A stretch of DNA of 6,162 nucleotides from Chloroflexota bacterium. Its GTDB lineage: Bacteria; Chloroflexota; Dehalococcoidia; Lucifugimonadales; Lucifugimonadaceae. The stretch lies in the NCBI GenBank assembly GCA_030831265.1, contig JAURLM010000265.1:1-6162 (forward strand), written 5' to 3'. The position numbers and the translations under genes were made by a program. This document shows positions 5,382 through 6,162 of the stretch, piece by piece. The notes under the pieces are model-generated. The model was not told the origin of the DNA. It saw only the letters and a list, made by a program, of their open reading frames with translations, and ran no database searches. How positions within the stretch are numbered: the stretch's first letter is position 1; each line of letters starts with the position of its first letter.

Positions 5382-6162
5382 TTGACAACTGCTGAGAATC
5401 CGGCCGCCGCTGCAAACGAGCAGCAAGACGGAGCTCAGAGGCCTCTTGACTTGCGAACGCTATTCGACGCTGGGGTTCACTTCGGTCACCCTTCAAAGCG
5501 TTGGAATCCGAAGATGGAAAAATACATCTTCGCCAAGCGAGCGCGGTCACACATCTTCGATCTTGCAAAGACCGTTGAGGCCACTGAGAAAGTAAAGAAC
5601 TACCTGCGCAAGGCTTCGGCCAACGGCGCACAGGTACTTATGGTTGGCACCAAGAAGCAGGCGCAAGAGGCTGTGCGTGAGCAGGCCCAGCGTTGCGGCG
5701 CCTGGTACATAAACCAGCGCTGGCTTGGTGGCATGCTGACCAACTTCCAGACCATCCAGAAGCGTATTGAGCGCCTGATTTACCTGGAAGATGCACTTGC
5801 CAAGGGCACGGTGGAGACACAGACAAAGCGTGAGGCACAGAGCCTTGCTGCCGAGGTCATCCGTCTCAACAAGTTCTTCGGTGGAATCAAGGAGATGGAC
5901 CGTCTGCCAGACATCCTCTTCATTGTTGACACGCAGAAGGAAGACATCGCCGTCCGTGAGGCACGTCGCCTGAATATCCCAATCGTCGCGATTCTCGACA
6001 CGAACAGTAACCCGGATGACGCTGATTACATCATCCCCGGTAACGATGACGCTGTGCGTTCCGTTGGACTGCTTGCCGCCCATGTTGCGGATGCAATCCT
6101 GGAAGGACGTAACGAGTACCGACGGGCACAGGAAGAGCGGATGGCTGCTGACGCTGAGCTAG
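5382..6162 (+). CDS. rpsB: 30S ribosomal protein S2, 3' end missing
   Basis: The reading frame starts at TTG 5382 and is open for 260 codons plus one base to the window edge. The TAG in the last three bases is out of frame, so the gene continues beyond the window. S2 is a late-assembling protein of the small ribosomal subunit, bound near the neck and helping to anchor S1 in many bacteria. The match is full length: LDLRTLFDAGVHFGH (22-36), RWNPKM (40-45), VGTKKQA (88-94), NQRWLGGMLTN (111-121), FGGIKEMDRLPD (166-177), and AILDTNSNPD followed by IIPGNDDAVRS. About 20 Ala/Gln/Glu-rich residues precede the conserved core, versus about five in E. coli, and the protein already exceeds 260 residues. 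In many bacteria tsf follows rpsB; that region is not visible. The LpxA-like gene ends 202 bases upstream, so this looks like a separate transcription unit. Confidence 0.98.
   Translation, partial: MTTAENPAAAANEQQDGAQRPLDLRTLFDAGVHFGHPSKRWNPKMEKYIFAKRARSHIFDLAKTVEATEKVKNYLRKASANGAQVLMVGTKKQAQEAVREQAQRCGAWYINQRWLGGMLTNFQTIQKRIERLIYLEDALAKGTVETQTKREAQSLAAEVIRLNKFFGGIKEMDRLPDILFIVDTQKEDIAVREARRLNIPIVAILDTNSNPDDADYIIPGNDDAVRSVGLLAAHVADAILEGRNEYRRAQEERMAADAEL

Noticed and set aside
5547..6083. A 178-codon open frame on the minus strand opposite rpsB
   Set aside because: It is the antisense shadow of rpsB, whose match to S2 is unambiguous.
6160..6162. TAG at the end of the window as the rpsB stop codon
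   Set aside because: The rpsB frame reads GAG CTA G at this point, so the TAG is out of frame and the gene remains open.

Overview
The window holds six bacterial protein-coding genes, two of them cut by the window edges. There is no sign of a phage, transposon, CRISPR array, tRNA or rRNA. Base composition is moderately G+C-rich by eye, Shine-Dalgarno sites are variable, and rpsB starts with TTG. Everything looks chromosomal. The organism cannot be named from the sequence. The mix of a D-aminoacylase-type amidohydrolase, an FAH-family hydrolase, a stand-alone CcdA and an isolated, divergent LpxA-like enzyme would suit an environmental bacterium, possibly a marine Chloroflexota-like lineage. 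That guess is weak.

Layout. (1) Positions 1-975, minus strand: the N-terminal 325 codons of an N-acyl-D-amino-acid deacylase-type amidohydrolase, cut at the left edge. (2) Positions 1271-2038, plus strand and divergent from it: a complete fumarylacetoacetate hydrolase-family enzyme, followed by a strong intrinsic terminator at 2068-2103. (3) Positions 2039-2352: a convergent intergenic region carrying that terminator and a pair of 28-bp inverted repeats of the dispersed palindromic (REP-like) kind. (4) Positions 2353-3285, minus strand: a CcdA-type thiol-electron transporter. (5) Positions 3525-4154, plus strand and divergent from ccdA: a LuxR/NarL-type regulator whose receiver-like domain lacks the usual phospho-acceptor aspartate. 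(6) Positions 4376-5179, plus strand: an LpxA-like left-handed beta-helix acyltransferase. (7) Position 5382 to the right edge, plus strand: rpsB (ribosomal protein S2) with a TTG start, a leader hairpin and a short N-terminal extension. It runs off the window still open.

How the genes fit together. The first two divergent genes look catabolic: hydrolysis of N-acyl-D-amino acids or related N-acyl compounds, and hydrolysis of a 1,3-diketone or acylpyruvate-like compound. They do not form an obvious single pathway. CcdA would pass reducing equivalents across the membrane to an extracytoplasmic thioredoxin-like partner not encoded here. The regulator shares an intergenic region with ccdA, so control of ccdA is possible but unproven. 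The LpxA-like enzyme has no other lipid A gene beside it. Genes 5, 6 and rpsB all point right but are separated by about 200-base gaps, each with possible promoter elements, so they look like separate transcription units. No clear novel multi-gene system is present. The most interesting points are the degenerate-receiver regulator, the isolated LpxA-like enzyme with altered active-site positions, the paired inverted repeats and the rpsB leader.
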